From positions 1 to 5,242 of the forward strand of contig JAKUTI010000195.1 in NCBI GenBank assembly GCA_022448765.1: a DNA stretch of 5,242 bases. Direction: 5' to 3'. The translations under genes and the position numbers were made by a program. The notes under the pieces were generated by a model. It was not told where the DNA came from, ran no database searches, and saw nothing but the letters and a program-made list of their open reading frames with translations. Shown here in pieces: positions 1 to 4,941 of this stretch (position 1 is the first letter of the stretch; every line of letters begins with the position of its first letter). The stretch is from Pseudomonadales bacterium (GTDB lineage Bacteria; Pseudomonadota; Gammaproteobacteria; Pseudomonadales; Azotimanducaceae).

Positions 1-2
1 AG

Positions 3-911
3 AAAGTTTTACTGTGGTTGCTTGGAATTGTCGGCGTGCTAGCCATCGGGTTAGTGGTGTTGGGGGCATGGTGGTTCCGGCCGCTGGATCATACCGTGCC
101 CCATGGAGATGAATGTCTCGATGTACCCCAGGGTGAATACTTTCGATGTTGGGACATTCTCGTCCCTTCCGATTTGGAAACGGCGGTGCCATTGCTGCTT
201 GATCTCCATGGCTACAGCAGCAGCAAGACGGGGCAACGTGGCCTCTCGGGGTTTGAGGAAATTGCTACGCGGGAGGGGTTCGTCGTCGCATGGCCACAAG
301 GTATTCAAAGGAGCTGGAATGCAGGTGGCGTTCAATGGTTATCGGCGAGGGAGGCTCCCGAAGTCCCTGGTCAGGGGTGCTGTGGTGCTGCAATTTTCGA
401 AGAAATTGACGACGTGGGGTTTATGCGGGACATGGTTGCACAACTGATTCTCCAATACCCGATCGATCAGAAACGAGTTTACGTGACGGGTCTTTCCAAT
501 GGCTGCGCCATGGCACAACGGTTGGCCGCAGAAGCGAGCGACCTGTTTGCCGGTGCCGCCTGCATGTCGATGTACTTATTGAGCGACGTGCCGACATCCT
601 ATAGACCGATTCCGGTTATGGAAGTGCACGGTACGGCCGACAGTGTTGTTGAATACCAGGAAGGTAAGTGGAACGGTGCAATCAAGAATTTCGAGCACTG
701 GAGAACTCGTAATGGGTGTTCACGTGAGGGCGAGGTGGTTTGGCGAGAGGGTCGCCACGAACTTCTGAGGGCGTCTGGGTGTGCTAATGGCGCTGATGTT
801 GCGCTACTCAGTGTGTTCGAAACCGGTCATCTGCCGTATGAGGGTATGGCGCTAGATCTGAACACCAGCGAGATGGCGTGGACTTTCCTTAAGGAAACAA
901 CGCGCCGGTAG
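3..911 (+). CDS. PHB depolymerase / feruloyl esterase family (LpqC-like) alpha/beta-hydrolase, 5' partial
   Basis: Probable secreted or membrane-anchored serine esterase. The frame is open to the left edge (codons K-V-L-L-W precede the TTG at 18), so the true start is almost certainly upstream; residues are numbered here from that TTG. Residues 2-20 form a strongly hydrophobic segment (signal peptide or anchor). An oxyanion-type HG sits at 64-65, followed by a W-N-x-G element near 100-103, CCG at 121-123 and DDVGF at 131-135, the usual order in polyhydroxybutyrate depolymerase/feruloyl esterase relatives. The nucleophile motif GLSNG has Ser160; Asp208 (GTAD) and His271 (TGH) complete a believable triad. 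The C-terminus looks whole, ending in TAG at 909-911. Family knowledge suggests hydrolysis of an ester in a polyester or plant-type phenolic ester, but the substrate is not readable. The stop lies only 5 nt from the stop of the convergent small gene. Confidence 0.9.
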   Translation, partial: KVLLWLLGIVGVLAIGLVVLGAWWFRPLDHTVPHGDECLDVPQGEYFRCWDILVPSDLETAVPLLLDLHGYSSSKTGQRGLSGFEEIATREGFVVAWPQGIQRSWNAGGVQWLSAREAPEVPGQGCCGAAIFEEIDDVGFMRDMVAQLILQYPIDQKRVYVTGLSNGCAMAQRLAAEASDLFAGAACMSMYLLSDVPTSYRPIPVMEVHGTADSVVEYQEGKWNGAIKNFEHWRTRNGCSREGEVVWREGRHELLRASGCANGADVALLSVFETGHLPYEGMALDLNTSEMAWTFLKETTRR

Positions 912-916
912 TTAAC

Positions 917-1129
917 TCAATCGCGACGACTCAGTTCGCAATCGACCTCAAGTCGAGCGTTGCGGGCACAGTGTCCGTCCACGCACTCCAAGGGGATGCG
1001 ATAGGGATGGCATACCGTTTCTTTGGGGAAGAAAACTTCGGCTTTGTCGTGCTGGTGGGTCGTTGTGCAGCTTGCGCAAAAGAGAATCAGACTCCCCCAA
1101 ATCTTAAGGCTCTGTCCAATTCGCTTCAC
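917..1129 (-). CDS. Small Cys-rich putative lipoprotein, hypothetical
   Basis: I do not recognise a family. The 70-residue product starts at GTG (1127-1129). It begins with a short basic stretch (K2, R3, K9), then a hydrophobic core (about residues 10-17), then a lipobox-like C-A-S-C, so Cys21 could be lipidated after signal peptidase II cleavage. The -3 position is Cys rather than Leu/Val, so the lipobox is non-canonical. The mature part is only about 50 residues and has four further Cys (40, 49, 54, 64), including a C-V-D-G-H-C element, suggesting two disulfides in an exported protein. An AAGGGG stretch 10 nt upstream of GTG could serve as ribosome-binding site. The frame is open upstream to a stop at 1226-1228 but has no ATG, GTG or TTG there. 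Divergent from the BFD-like gene and convergent with the esterase gene. It could be a chance ORF, but its signal peptide and Cys pattern argue for a real gene. Confidence 0.5.
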   Translation of the reverse strand: MKRIGQSLKIWGSLILFCASCTTTHQHDKAEVFFPKETVCHPYRIPLECVDGHCARNARLEVDCELSRRD

Positions 1130-1228
1130 CCCGTTGGTAACCCCTTGGCAAATATGGCGATTCTGGTTGCAGGTGATGCAGCCAAAGACCGCCGCGTTGC
1201 CTTCGGTCGTAGCACGACTTGCATGTCA

Positions 1229-1237
1229 ACTATAGCA
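1229..1237 (-). promoter_or_regulatory. Candidate extended -10 promoter for the small lipoprotein gene
   Basis: Read on the minus strand this is TGCTATAGT: an extended -10 (TGn) followed by TATAGT, five of six matches to TATAAT. No good -35 lies 16-18 nt upstream, which extended -10 promoters can tolerate. It would give a leader of roughly 90 nt before the GTG at 1129. Weak evidence; the site is defined by motif only. Confidence 0.3.
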
Positions 1238-1322
1238 ACTGTGGTGAAGAGGCGAGCCATGAAGATCTGGGGGTCCCCGATGAGAGATCGGGCGCACGGG
1301 CTCGGGAGGGGGTGCCATCTAG

Positions 1323-1328
1323 TATAAT
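1323..1328 (+). promoter_or_regulatory. Consensus -10 box (TATAAT) directly before the BFD-like gene
   Basis: A perfect TATAAT ends 6 nt before the ATG at 1335, so a normal transcription start 6-8 nt downstream of the box would fall on or beside the start codon itself. No recognisable -35 is seen at 16-18 nt spacing. No Shine-Dalgarno lies between the box and the ATG; the nearest purine-rich run (GGGAGGGGG, about 1304-1312) is more than 20 nt from the ATG. Together this points to a leaderless transcript. Confidence 0.5.
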
Positions 1329-1334
1329 GACACG

Positions 1335-1601
1335 ATGATCGTCTGTTACTGCTTTCAAGTTACTCGGGAAGATATTGAATCGCGACTCGCGCAAGGTGAA
1401 TCCCTTGCGGGTATTCGTGCGACGACGGGTTTGGGCTACGGATGCGGTGGTTGTGCGTCGCTCGCCGAACGAACTTGGGGTGTAGCGTCGGACGTTGGAA
1501 CTGAATTGGCTTCCAGCCCCGAGACTGTGGCCGTCAAGATTTTTCCTTCAAGTGGCGTTCCTGGTTCCCGTCGGGTTGGCCACGTAAGGGACGAGAACTA
1601 G
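1335..1601 (+). CDS. BFD-like [2Fe-2S]-binding protein (bacterioferritin-associated ferredoxin type)
   Basis: An 88-residue protein whose first 40 residues match the BFD-like [2Fe-2S] fold. The four cluster ligands are Cys4 and Cys6 (C-Y-C) at the start and Cys37 and Cys40 (C-G-G-C), separated by a short helical region containing the typical V-T-x-x-x-I and the A-T-T-G-L-G turn before the second Cys pair. Known BFD proteins pass electrons to bacterioferritin to release stored iron; the same domain also occurs in other redox proteins, and no bacterioferritin gene is visible here. ATG 1335 is the only possible start: the frame is closed by TAG at 1320-1322. Stand-alone BFD proteins are usually about 55-70 residues, so the tail from about residue 50 (Ser/Gly/Val-rich with a basic end) is an extra of unknown role. 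The gene is convergent with the dioxygenase operon. Confidence 0.85.
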   Translation: MIVCYCFQVTREDIESRLAQGESLAGIRATTGLGYGCGGCASLAERTWGVASDVGTELASSPETVAVKIFPSSGVPGSRRVGHVRDEN

Positions 1602-1633
1602 CGTCCTGTTGGTTAGGTGTTTATGCACGTGGC

Positions 1634-1650
1634 GGTCATAGCCGATGACC
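1634..1650. terminator. Stem-loop between convergent genes
   Basis: A perfect 6-bp inverted repeat, GGTCAT at 1634-1639 and ATGACC at 1645-1650, closes a 5-nt loop. It lies in the 48-nt gap between the stops of the BFD-like gene and the PhyH-family gene and touches the latter's stop codon. A second overlapping inverted pair, TTAGGT (1613-1618) and ACCTAA (1648-1653), could form an alternative longer hairpin. Neither strand has a U-tract after the stem, so it is not a classical intrinsic terminator; it could be a shared 3' end or an mRNA-stabilising structure. Confidence 0.3.
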
Positions 1651-2747
1651 TAAATTGGTTGGCTGACGCTGTAGGTATTCGGTTCGAGCTTTTCTGCAAG
1701 TTCTCTTGTCAACTCGCCAACGGGGTTAAATGCGCCGGTCTCGAGCTCTTGCCGAACCTTCAACGCGTTTTTGCTCAGTCCCATTCGACGGAGTAGTTTA
1801 TCGCTCGCATTGGCAATGATGTCGGGGCTAACCATGAGCATCCAACTCTCTTGCTGACGAAGCCACGTCTTGTTATTAGCTTGAGTCATCACGTAACGCC
1901 ATTCTTTTGATCGGTTAGCACCAGTGCCATGCAGTGTCCTGCCATCAAAGAGCATCACAGTACCCGCGGGTGCTTCAAGATTGATCGCTGGGGGTAGCTT
2001 GCCAACCTCGCCACCACTTCCGGCCTCGGAGAGAATCCGGTGGGAACTTGGAATCAATAGTGTGCCGCCGTTTGTTTCGTTGACGTCTTGGAGGATGTAC
2101 ATGGTATTGACCAGCACCGGTGATTGTGGCGTTTGCAGCGGAAGGATCGCTCCTTGATCTTGATGAAGCGACTGCGGTTTACAGCCTGGGTAGGAGATAT
2201 TTCCGGCCATGCTGTAGCTATACCAGCGCTTGCCCAAGAACTCGTTCAGCAGTTGTTCGATGACACGAGCTCCTTGGATCCATTCCGGGTCGTGTTCGAT
2301 GCAGCGGCGGAAACATTCACCTTTGTTGATCAGATACCAGACGATTTGGAAGAACGGAGTGAAGTGGGCGATCTCGGCGATGCGTTCGGCTTCCGCTTGT
2401 TCTTCGAGGCGCGCTCGAAGCGCGATCCGGGATTCCTCCCCGATGGCGTCCTCGATCAGGCAAAAGCCCCAGTCGAAAAAGTCGTGCCGTAATTGGTTTA
2501 GGTCTTTGGTCGGTGTTGGTAAATCGTAGTGCTTCCAATAAGGATGTTTTCTGGGAACCGTTGTGTCGTAGAACTTGCCTTCTCCCCAAACAAGTTCGTC
2601 ATCTTCTGCCGGCCCCACCAGCCAAGGGTTGTTGGCGAACATCGACTTGTAGGGTTCTTGGCATTCGAGAAATTCTTTGAACGGCAAAAAGGCATCTTCT
2701 GAGGCGGCTTCGATCGCGTCTTGAGTGAATTCCGGGGGAACGGACAT
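1650..2747 (-). CDS. PhyH-family (phytanoyl-CoA dioxygenase-like) Fe(II)/2-oxoglutarate oxygenase
   Basis: A 365-residue oxygenase expected to couple 2-oxoglutarate decarboxylation to hydroxylation or a related oxidation of a small molecule in the cytoplasm. The iron triad is visible: His195 and Asp197 (S-L-H-Q-D-Q-G) and distal His273 (T-L-H-G-T-G). Arg284 sits 11 residues after the distal His, the family spacing for the 2-oxoglutarate arginine. N-G-G-T at 226-229 and I-P-S-S-H at 232-236 are typical of PhyH folds, and W-G-F near 93-95 opens the core domain. About 85-90 residues precede the core, longer than minimal PhyH proteins and of unknown role. Start ATG 2745-2747 has AGGA at 2755-2758, 7 nt upstream; that motif overlaps the stop of the upstream TauD/TfdA-family gene, and the coding regions are 9 nt apart, so co-transcription and coupling are likely. 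The PhyH family is broad (halogenases, ectoine hydroxylase, many natural-product enzymes), so substrate is unknown. Confidence 0.92.
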   Translation of the reverse strand: MSVPPEFTQDAIEAASEDAFLPFKEFLECQEPYKSMFANNPWLVGPAEDDELVWGEGKFYDTTVPRKHPYWKHYDLPTPTKDLNQLRHDFFDWGFCLIEDAIGEESRIALRARLEEQAEAERIAEIAHFTPFFQIVWYLINKGECFRRCIEHDPEWIQGARVIEQLLNEFLGKRWYSYSMAGNISYPGCKPQSLHQDQGAILPLQTPQSPVLVNTMYILQDVNETNGGTLLIPSSHRILSEAGSGGEVGKLPPAINLEAPAGTVMLFDGRTLHGTGANRSKEWRYVMTQANNKTWLRQQESWMLMVSPDIIANASDKLLRRMGLSKNALKVRQELETGAFNPVGELTRELAEKLEPNTYSVSQPI

Positions 2748-2756
2748 GATGAAGTC

Positions 2757-3671
2757 CTAATTAGCGAGTGACGATTCGTTAGTCGACGAAGGGCGAAAGT
2801 CGGCCGCTCGGTGATCCGCGAAAGTCGGTGCGAGTTCGGATTCCGGTTCGCCAGAAATTCGTGATGCTCTCAGTACGCGGGCATGATTTGTGTCGTACGG
2901 GCGTGCCCGATGCATGACGCAACGGTTGTCCCAAACGACGATGTCACCGACACACCAGCTGTGTTTATAAGTTCTTGGCGGTTGGCAGCCATTTTCCAAC
3001 AGATCGGATAGTAGTTTTTCCGACGCTTCCGAGTTCATTTCTGGAATGCCGTACGCGTGCCGGCCGGTGTAGATGGATTTACGACCGGTTTCGGGGTGGA
3101 TCTTGATGACGGGTCGAAGTGGTGCGCCTTTGTCATGAAACCCGTACCTGTGGTCCGTCGTATGAACGTATCCCGCTCTTGACTGCGAGTAGTAGAGCGA
3201 ATGATAGGCGGAAAGACCGTCGAGTTTATTCTGCATTTCGTCGTCGAGCTCATCCCACGCGGCGCGCATGTCGGCGAATTCGGTTTCGCCGCCTTTTGGC
3301 GGCACGACCAGTGCCGCTAACATGCCCGCCTTCGCAGCGAGCGGCATGTAGGTGCTGTCCGTATGCCAGCCTTCGTTACCCTTCAAGAGACGAAATCCTT
3401 CGTCTTCTCGATGGACCATTTCACCATTGGGTTTTTGGTTCGATAGTTGTACTGAAGGACCCGGTTGTTGCGGATGCAACTTTTCTGTCTTGCCGAAACG
3501 CAAAGCAAAATTTCCTTGTGCATCTTCGGTCAAGTGTTGGTCAGGGAAAATGAGAAGGCCGTACTCCAGAAAGTCCGCGTGGATCACCTCCCAAAGATCG
3601 TCGGTGAGGTCTGCCAGGTCCACCTCTGTTACGACTGCACCTAGCGTGGCATCTGTGGGTGTAACGTTCAT
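2757..3671 (-). CDS. TauD/TfdA-family Fe(II)/2-oxoglutarate dioxygenase
   Basis: A 304-residue enzyme, full length for the family. The iron ligands are His103 and Asp105 (W-H-T-D-S-T) and His254 (V-M-H-R-A). Thr130 in G-G-E-T lies 27 residues after the first His, and Arg265 lies 11 after the distal His; both spacings match those of the 2-oxoglutarate-binding residues of E. coli TauD. The N-terminus shows the usual L-G-A-x-V-x-x-V-D-L start. In TauD and TfdA a second Arg four residues after the 2-oxoglutarate Arg holds the sulfonate or carboxylate of the substrate; here that position reads Ala269 in an ungapped alignment to the following Gly, so taurine or 2,4-D should not be assumed. Start ATG 3669-3671 is forced by a stop codon at 3675-3677; its ribosome-binding site is poor. 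First visible enzyme of a two-gene operon with the PhyH-family gene, divergent from the nitroreductase gene. Confidence 0.93.
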   Translation of the reverse strand: MNVTPTDATLGAVVTEVDLADLTDDLWEVIHADFLEYGLLIFPDQHLTEDAQGNFALRFGKTEKLHPQQPGPSVQLSNQKPNGEMVHREDEGFRLLKGNEGWHTDSTYMPLAAKAGMLAALVVPPKGGETEFADMRAAWDELDDEMQNKLDGLSAYHSLYYSQSRAGYVHTTDHRYGFHDKGAPLRPVIKIHPETGRKSIYTGRHAYGIPEMNSEASEKLLSDLLENGCQPPRTYKHSWCVGDIVVWDNRCVMHRARPYDTNHARVLRASRISGEPESELAPTFADHRAADFRPSSTNESSLAN

Positions 3672-3751
3672 GTATTAGGCCCATTAGGGTTCGTTTTAAG
3701 CATTTTACCCGTTTCGAAAGTGTCGCCAAGTTCTTCAGTGCTTTCGATCAT
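3668..3751 (-). CDS. Possible 27-residue small ORF overlapping the dioxygenase start
   Basis: ATG at 3749-3751 is preceded by GAGG (3760-3763 on the minus strand) at 8-nt spacing. The ORF ends in TGA at 3668-3670, overlapping the dioxygenase ATG in the ATGA arrangement typical of translationally coupled genes. The dioxygenase itself has no clear Shine-Dalgarno, so translation of this leader ORF could deliver ribosomes to it. The product is hydrophilic, rich in Thr, Glu and Asn, with no signal or membrane segment. The frame stays open upstream to a TAG at 3974-3976 but has no ATG or TTG there, only a GTG at 3797-3799. It conflicts with the candidate promoter at 3702-3729, which lies inside it; both cannot be fully right for the same transcript. 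Confidence 0.3.
   Translation of the reverse strand: MIESTEELGDTFETGKMLKTNPNGPNT
3702..3729 (-). promoter_or_regulatory. Candidate promoter for the two-dioxygenase operon
   Basis: On the minus strand, TTGGCG (3724-3729, four of six matches to the -35 consensus) is followed after 16 nt by TAAAAT (3702-3707, five of six matches to the -10 consensus). The predicted transcript would start about 20-25 nt before the dioxygenase ATG at 3671. A motif-only call, moderately supported by position. Confidence 0.35.
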
Positions 3752-4019
3752 GGCAGATGCCTCGCGTTGAGTTCCTGACGGGTTGGTTCCAGCATGCACG
3801 AAGTTCGTTTTGACCGCGACGTGCGCCTGCAGTAGGTTTCGTGGAGGGTAGGGTTGGTAATGCCCGAAGGGGTATCGCGGGTGTCGGCGGGGAAGAGGTA
3901 TACCCGTGGGCCCCGAACCGATCGTTGTTTTCCGGCACGAACCGTTTCCACAACTTTTTGTTGCGTTAAGCGGCTATCGGGTCCGAATGGATAGTGTGGC
4001 CCGCAAGATGGAAATGGGT

Positions 4020-4035
4020 CCAAGCCTAAGCTTGG
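4020..4035. promoter_or_regulatory. Inverted repeat upstream of the nitroreductase gene
   Basis: CCAAGC (4020-4025) and GCTTGG (4030-4035) form a perfect 6-bp inverted repeat around a 4-nt centre, loosely framed by GGGT (4016-4019) and ACCC (4040-4043). An 8-bp palindrome, GACCGGTC, follows at 4044-4051. Both lie within about 70 nt of the ATG at 4086. They could be operator sites for a dimeric regulator or a 5'-leader hairpin. No U-tract follows, so it is not a terminator. Confidence 0.35.
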
Positions 4036-4085
4036 CTGTACCCGACCGGTCAGGTAATCGTCGTGTGAATAACGGAGGTCAATCG

Positions 4086-4727
4086 ATGGCTGAAAGCGCA
4101 AACCCGAGGTTTTTTGATTTAGTTGGCAACGTTCGTGCCATGCGCAGGTTGAAACCTGATCCCGTGCCGATGGAGTTGATATGGAAAGTCCTGAATGCCG
4201 GGGTACAAGCTCCCTCTGGGCAAAATACCCAGCCTTGGCGGTTCGTGTTGGTGTCAGATCCGACGAGCAAAAAATGGTTTGCGGATCGATACAAACAAGC
4301 CATTGAGAAACGTTCTGGGCTGACGCGCGGTGCGTCGCTTCGTAAGAAAAACCCCGGTCGTCAATTGAAGGCCCTTTATTATCAGATCGATCATATGCAC
4401 GAAGTGCCCTATCTCTTGTTCGTTTGTGGAAAGTGCGACTGGCCGTTCAAAGTGCCGGAGCACGAGCGCATCGGCGAGGGCCCGCCAAACTACGGGGCGG
4501 TTTATCCCTGTGTACAAAACATCCTATTAGCATGCCGAGCGTTGGGGCTTGGAGCAGCCTTAACCACCATGCATCAAGTATTTGAGGACGAGCTGCGTGC
4601 GTATTTTCAAATCCCGCTAGATTATGGCGTCGTGGTGACCATTCCCATTGGTTACCCGGAGGGAAATTTTGGGCCCGTAACAAGAAGACCTGCCGAAGAC
4701 GTGACGTTTTTTGAGCGCTGGCGATAG
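4086..4727 (+). CDS. Nitroreductase-family FMN-dependent oxidoreductase
   Basis: A 213-residue flavoprotein of the nitroreductase fold, normally an FMN-binding homodimer using NAD(P)H. The N-terminal V-R-A-M-R-R-L motif (Arg17, Arg20, Arg21) and the A-P-S-G-Q-N-T-Q-P-W motif (residues 42-51) are the expected FMN phosphate and ring contacts. Residues 137-160 hold the family helix ending in A-L-G-L-G-A, I-P-I-G-Y-P is at 186-191, and the C-terminal R-R-P-A-E-D has Arg200/Arg201 for cofactor binding. The start is set by a strong GGAGGT at 4074-4079, 6 nt before ATG 4086. The frame is open further upstream (to 3906), but that part reads through the palindromic spacer, lies ahead of the conserved N-terminus and has no ribosome-binding site. 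Family members reduce nitroaromatics, quinones or enones, or dehydrogenate small molecules; the substrate here is unknown. Divergent from the dioxygenase operon, which may indicate shared control. Confidence 0.93.
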   Translation: MAESANPRFFDLVGNVRAMRRLKPDPVPMELIWKVLNAGVQAPSGQNTQPWRFVLVSDPTSKKWFADRYKQAIEKRSGLTRGASLRKKNPGRQLKALYYQIDHMHEVPYLLFVCGKCDWPFKVPEHERIGEGPPNYGAVYPCVQNILLACRALGLGAALTTMHQVFEDELRAYFQIPLDYGVVVTIPIGYPEGNFGPVTRRPAEDVTFFERWR

Positions 4728-4760
4728 GTCGTCTGACATGGCTATTTTCGACACTTGTGG

Positions 4761-4784
4761 CGACCAACATCGACGGTCGTTTTT
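4761..4784 (+). terminator. Candidate intrinsic terminator after the nitroreductase gene
   Basis: CGACC (4761-4765) pairs with GGTCG (4775-4779) around a 9-nt loop and is followed at once by five T (4780-4784). It sits 33 nt past the stop codon. The stem is short, so termination may be weak, but the placement is right. Confidence 0.5.
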
Positions 4785-4806
4785 CGGTTGCAGTAATTGC
4801 CGATGT

Positions 4807-4818
4807 CGTCTCGAGACG
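4807..4818. repeat. 12-bp perfect palindrome
   Basis: CGTCTCGAGACG reads the same on both strands, in the gap between the convergent nitroreductase and PhzF-family genes. No T-tract follows on either strand and there is no promoter nearby, so its role is unclear; it may be a chance sequence or a protein-binding site. Confidence 0.35.
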
Positions 4819-4836
4819 GAGGGTTTCGTCGCATAG

Positions 4837-4891
4837 AAAATAAAACGAAGACGCACCGGCCGGATGACATTCAGCGAAGAACTAGGTGCGT
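4837..4891 (-). terminator. Candidate terminator hairpin for the PhzF-family gene
   Basis: A 7-bp inverted repeat, ACGCACC (4851-4857) and GGTGCGT (4885-4891), has a 27-nt loop. On the minus strand the stem is followed, after five nt, by a T-rich tract TTTTATTTT (4837-4845). The long loop and the small gap before the T-tract make this weaker than a textbook terminator, but it lies about 50 nt beyond the stop at 4942 in the correct orientation. Confidence 0.3.
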
Positions 4892-4941
4892 TCAACAAGA
4901 CTCGTCTAATTATTTCATTTAGCACGTACTACGACGGCGGA

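Larger units (their letters stand above)
3672..4085. other. 414-bp divergent intergenic region
   Basis: This gap separates the start of the TauD/TfdA-family gene from the start of the nitroreductase gene. It contains the small ORF and promoter candidate near the left end, and a cluster of short palindromes towards the right: GGTATACC at 3897-3904, the hairpin at 4020-4035 and GACCGGTC at 4044-4051. I find no convincing sigma-70 promoter for the nitroreductase gene. Several longer open frames exist here on the minus strand, but they are Pro/Arg-rich, lack ribosome-binding sites and match no family I know. The arrangement is consistent with a shared regulatory region, but no regulator gene is in the window. 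Confidence 0.5.

Noticed and set aside
944..958. TCGAC/GTCGA inverted repeat as a terminator for the esterase
   Set aside because: No T-tract follows and it lies within the convergent lipoprotein coding region.
1224..1229. Perfect TTGACA on the minus strand as a -35 element
   Set aside because: No -10-like sequence is present 16-18 nt downstream on that strand.
1126..1260. Minus-strand 44-codon ORF (ATG at 1260) overlapping the lipoprotein GTG as GTGA
   Set aside because: No Shine-Dalgarno and no recognisable sequence features; the overlap may be chance, and the candidate extended -10 at 1229-1237 lies inside it.
971..1327. Plus-strand 118-codon open frame with a C-A-A-C element resembling a haem or metal motif
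   Set aside because: It lacks the following His of a haem site, has no ribosome-binding site and is antisense to the better-supported lipoprotein frame; it also runs through the promoter region.
2124..2492. Plus-strand 122-codon frame inside the PhyH-family gene
   Set aside because: It is antisense to a gene with complete catalytic motifs and shows no family features or translation signals of its own.
3906..4085. In-frame 60-residue N-terminal extension of the nitroreductase
   Set aside because: It has no ribosome-binding site, crosses the palindromic spacer and precedes the conserved family N-terminus, whereas ATG 4086 has a strong GGAGGT at 6 nt.
3748..4101. Open minus-strand frame across the divergent spacer, 117 codons
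   Set aside because: Composition is Pro/Arg/Thr-rich with no recognisable domain, no ribosome-binding site, and it overlaps the start of the well-supported nitroreductase gene.
4447..4925. Overlapping minus-strand open frames behind the nitroreductase gene
   Set aside because: They are mirror frames of the nitroreductase and the terminator region, with Arg/Pro-rich products and no start signals.
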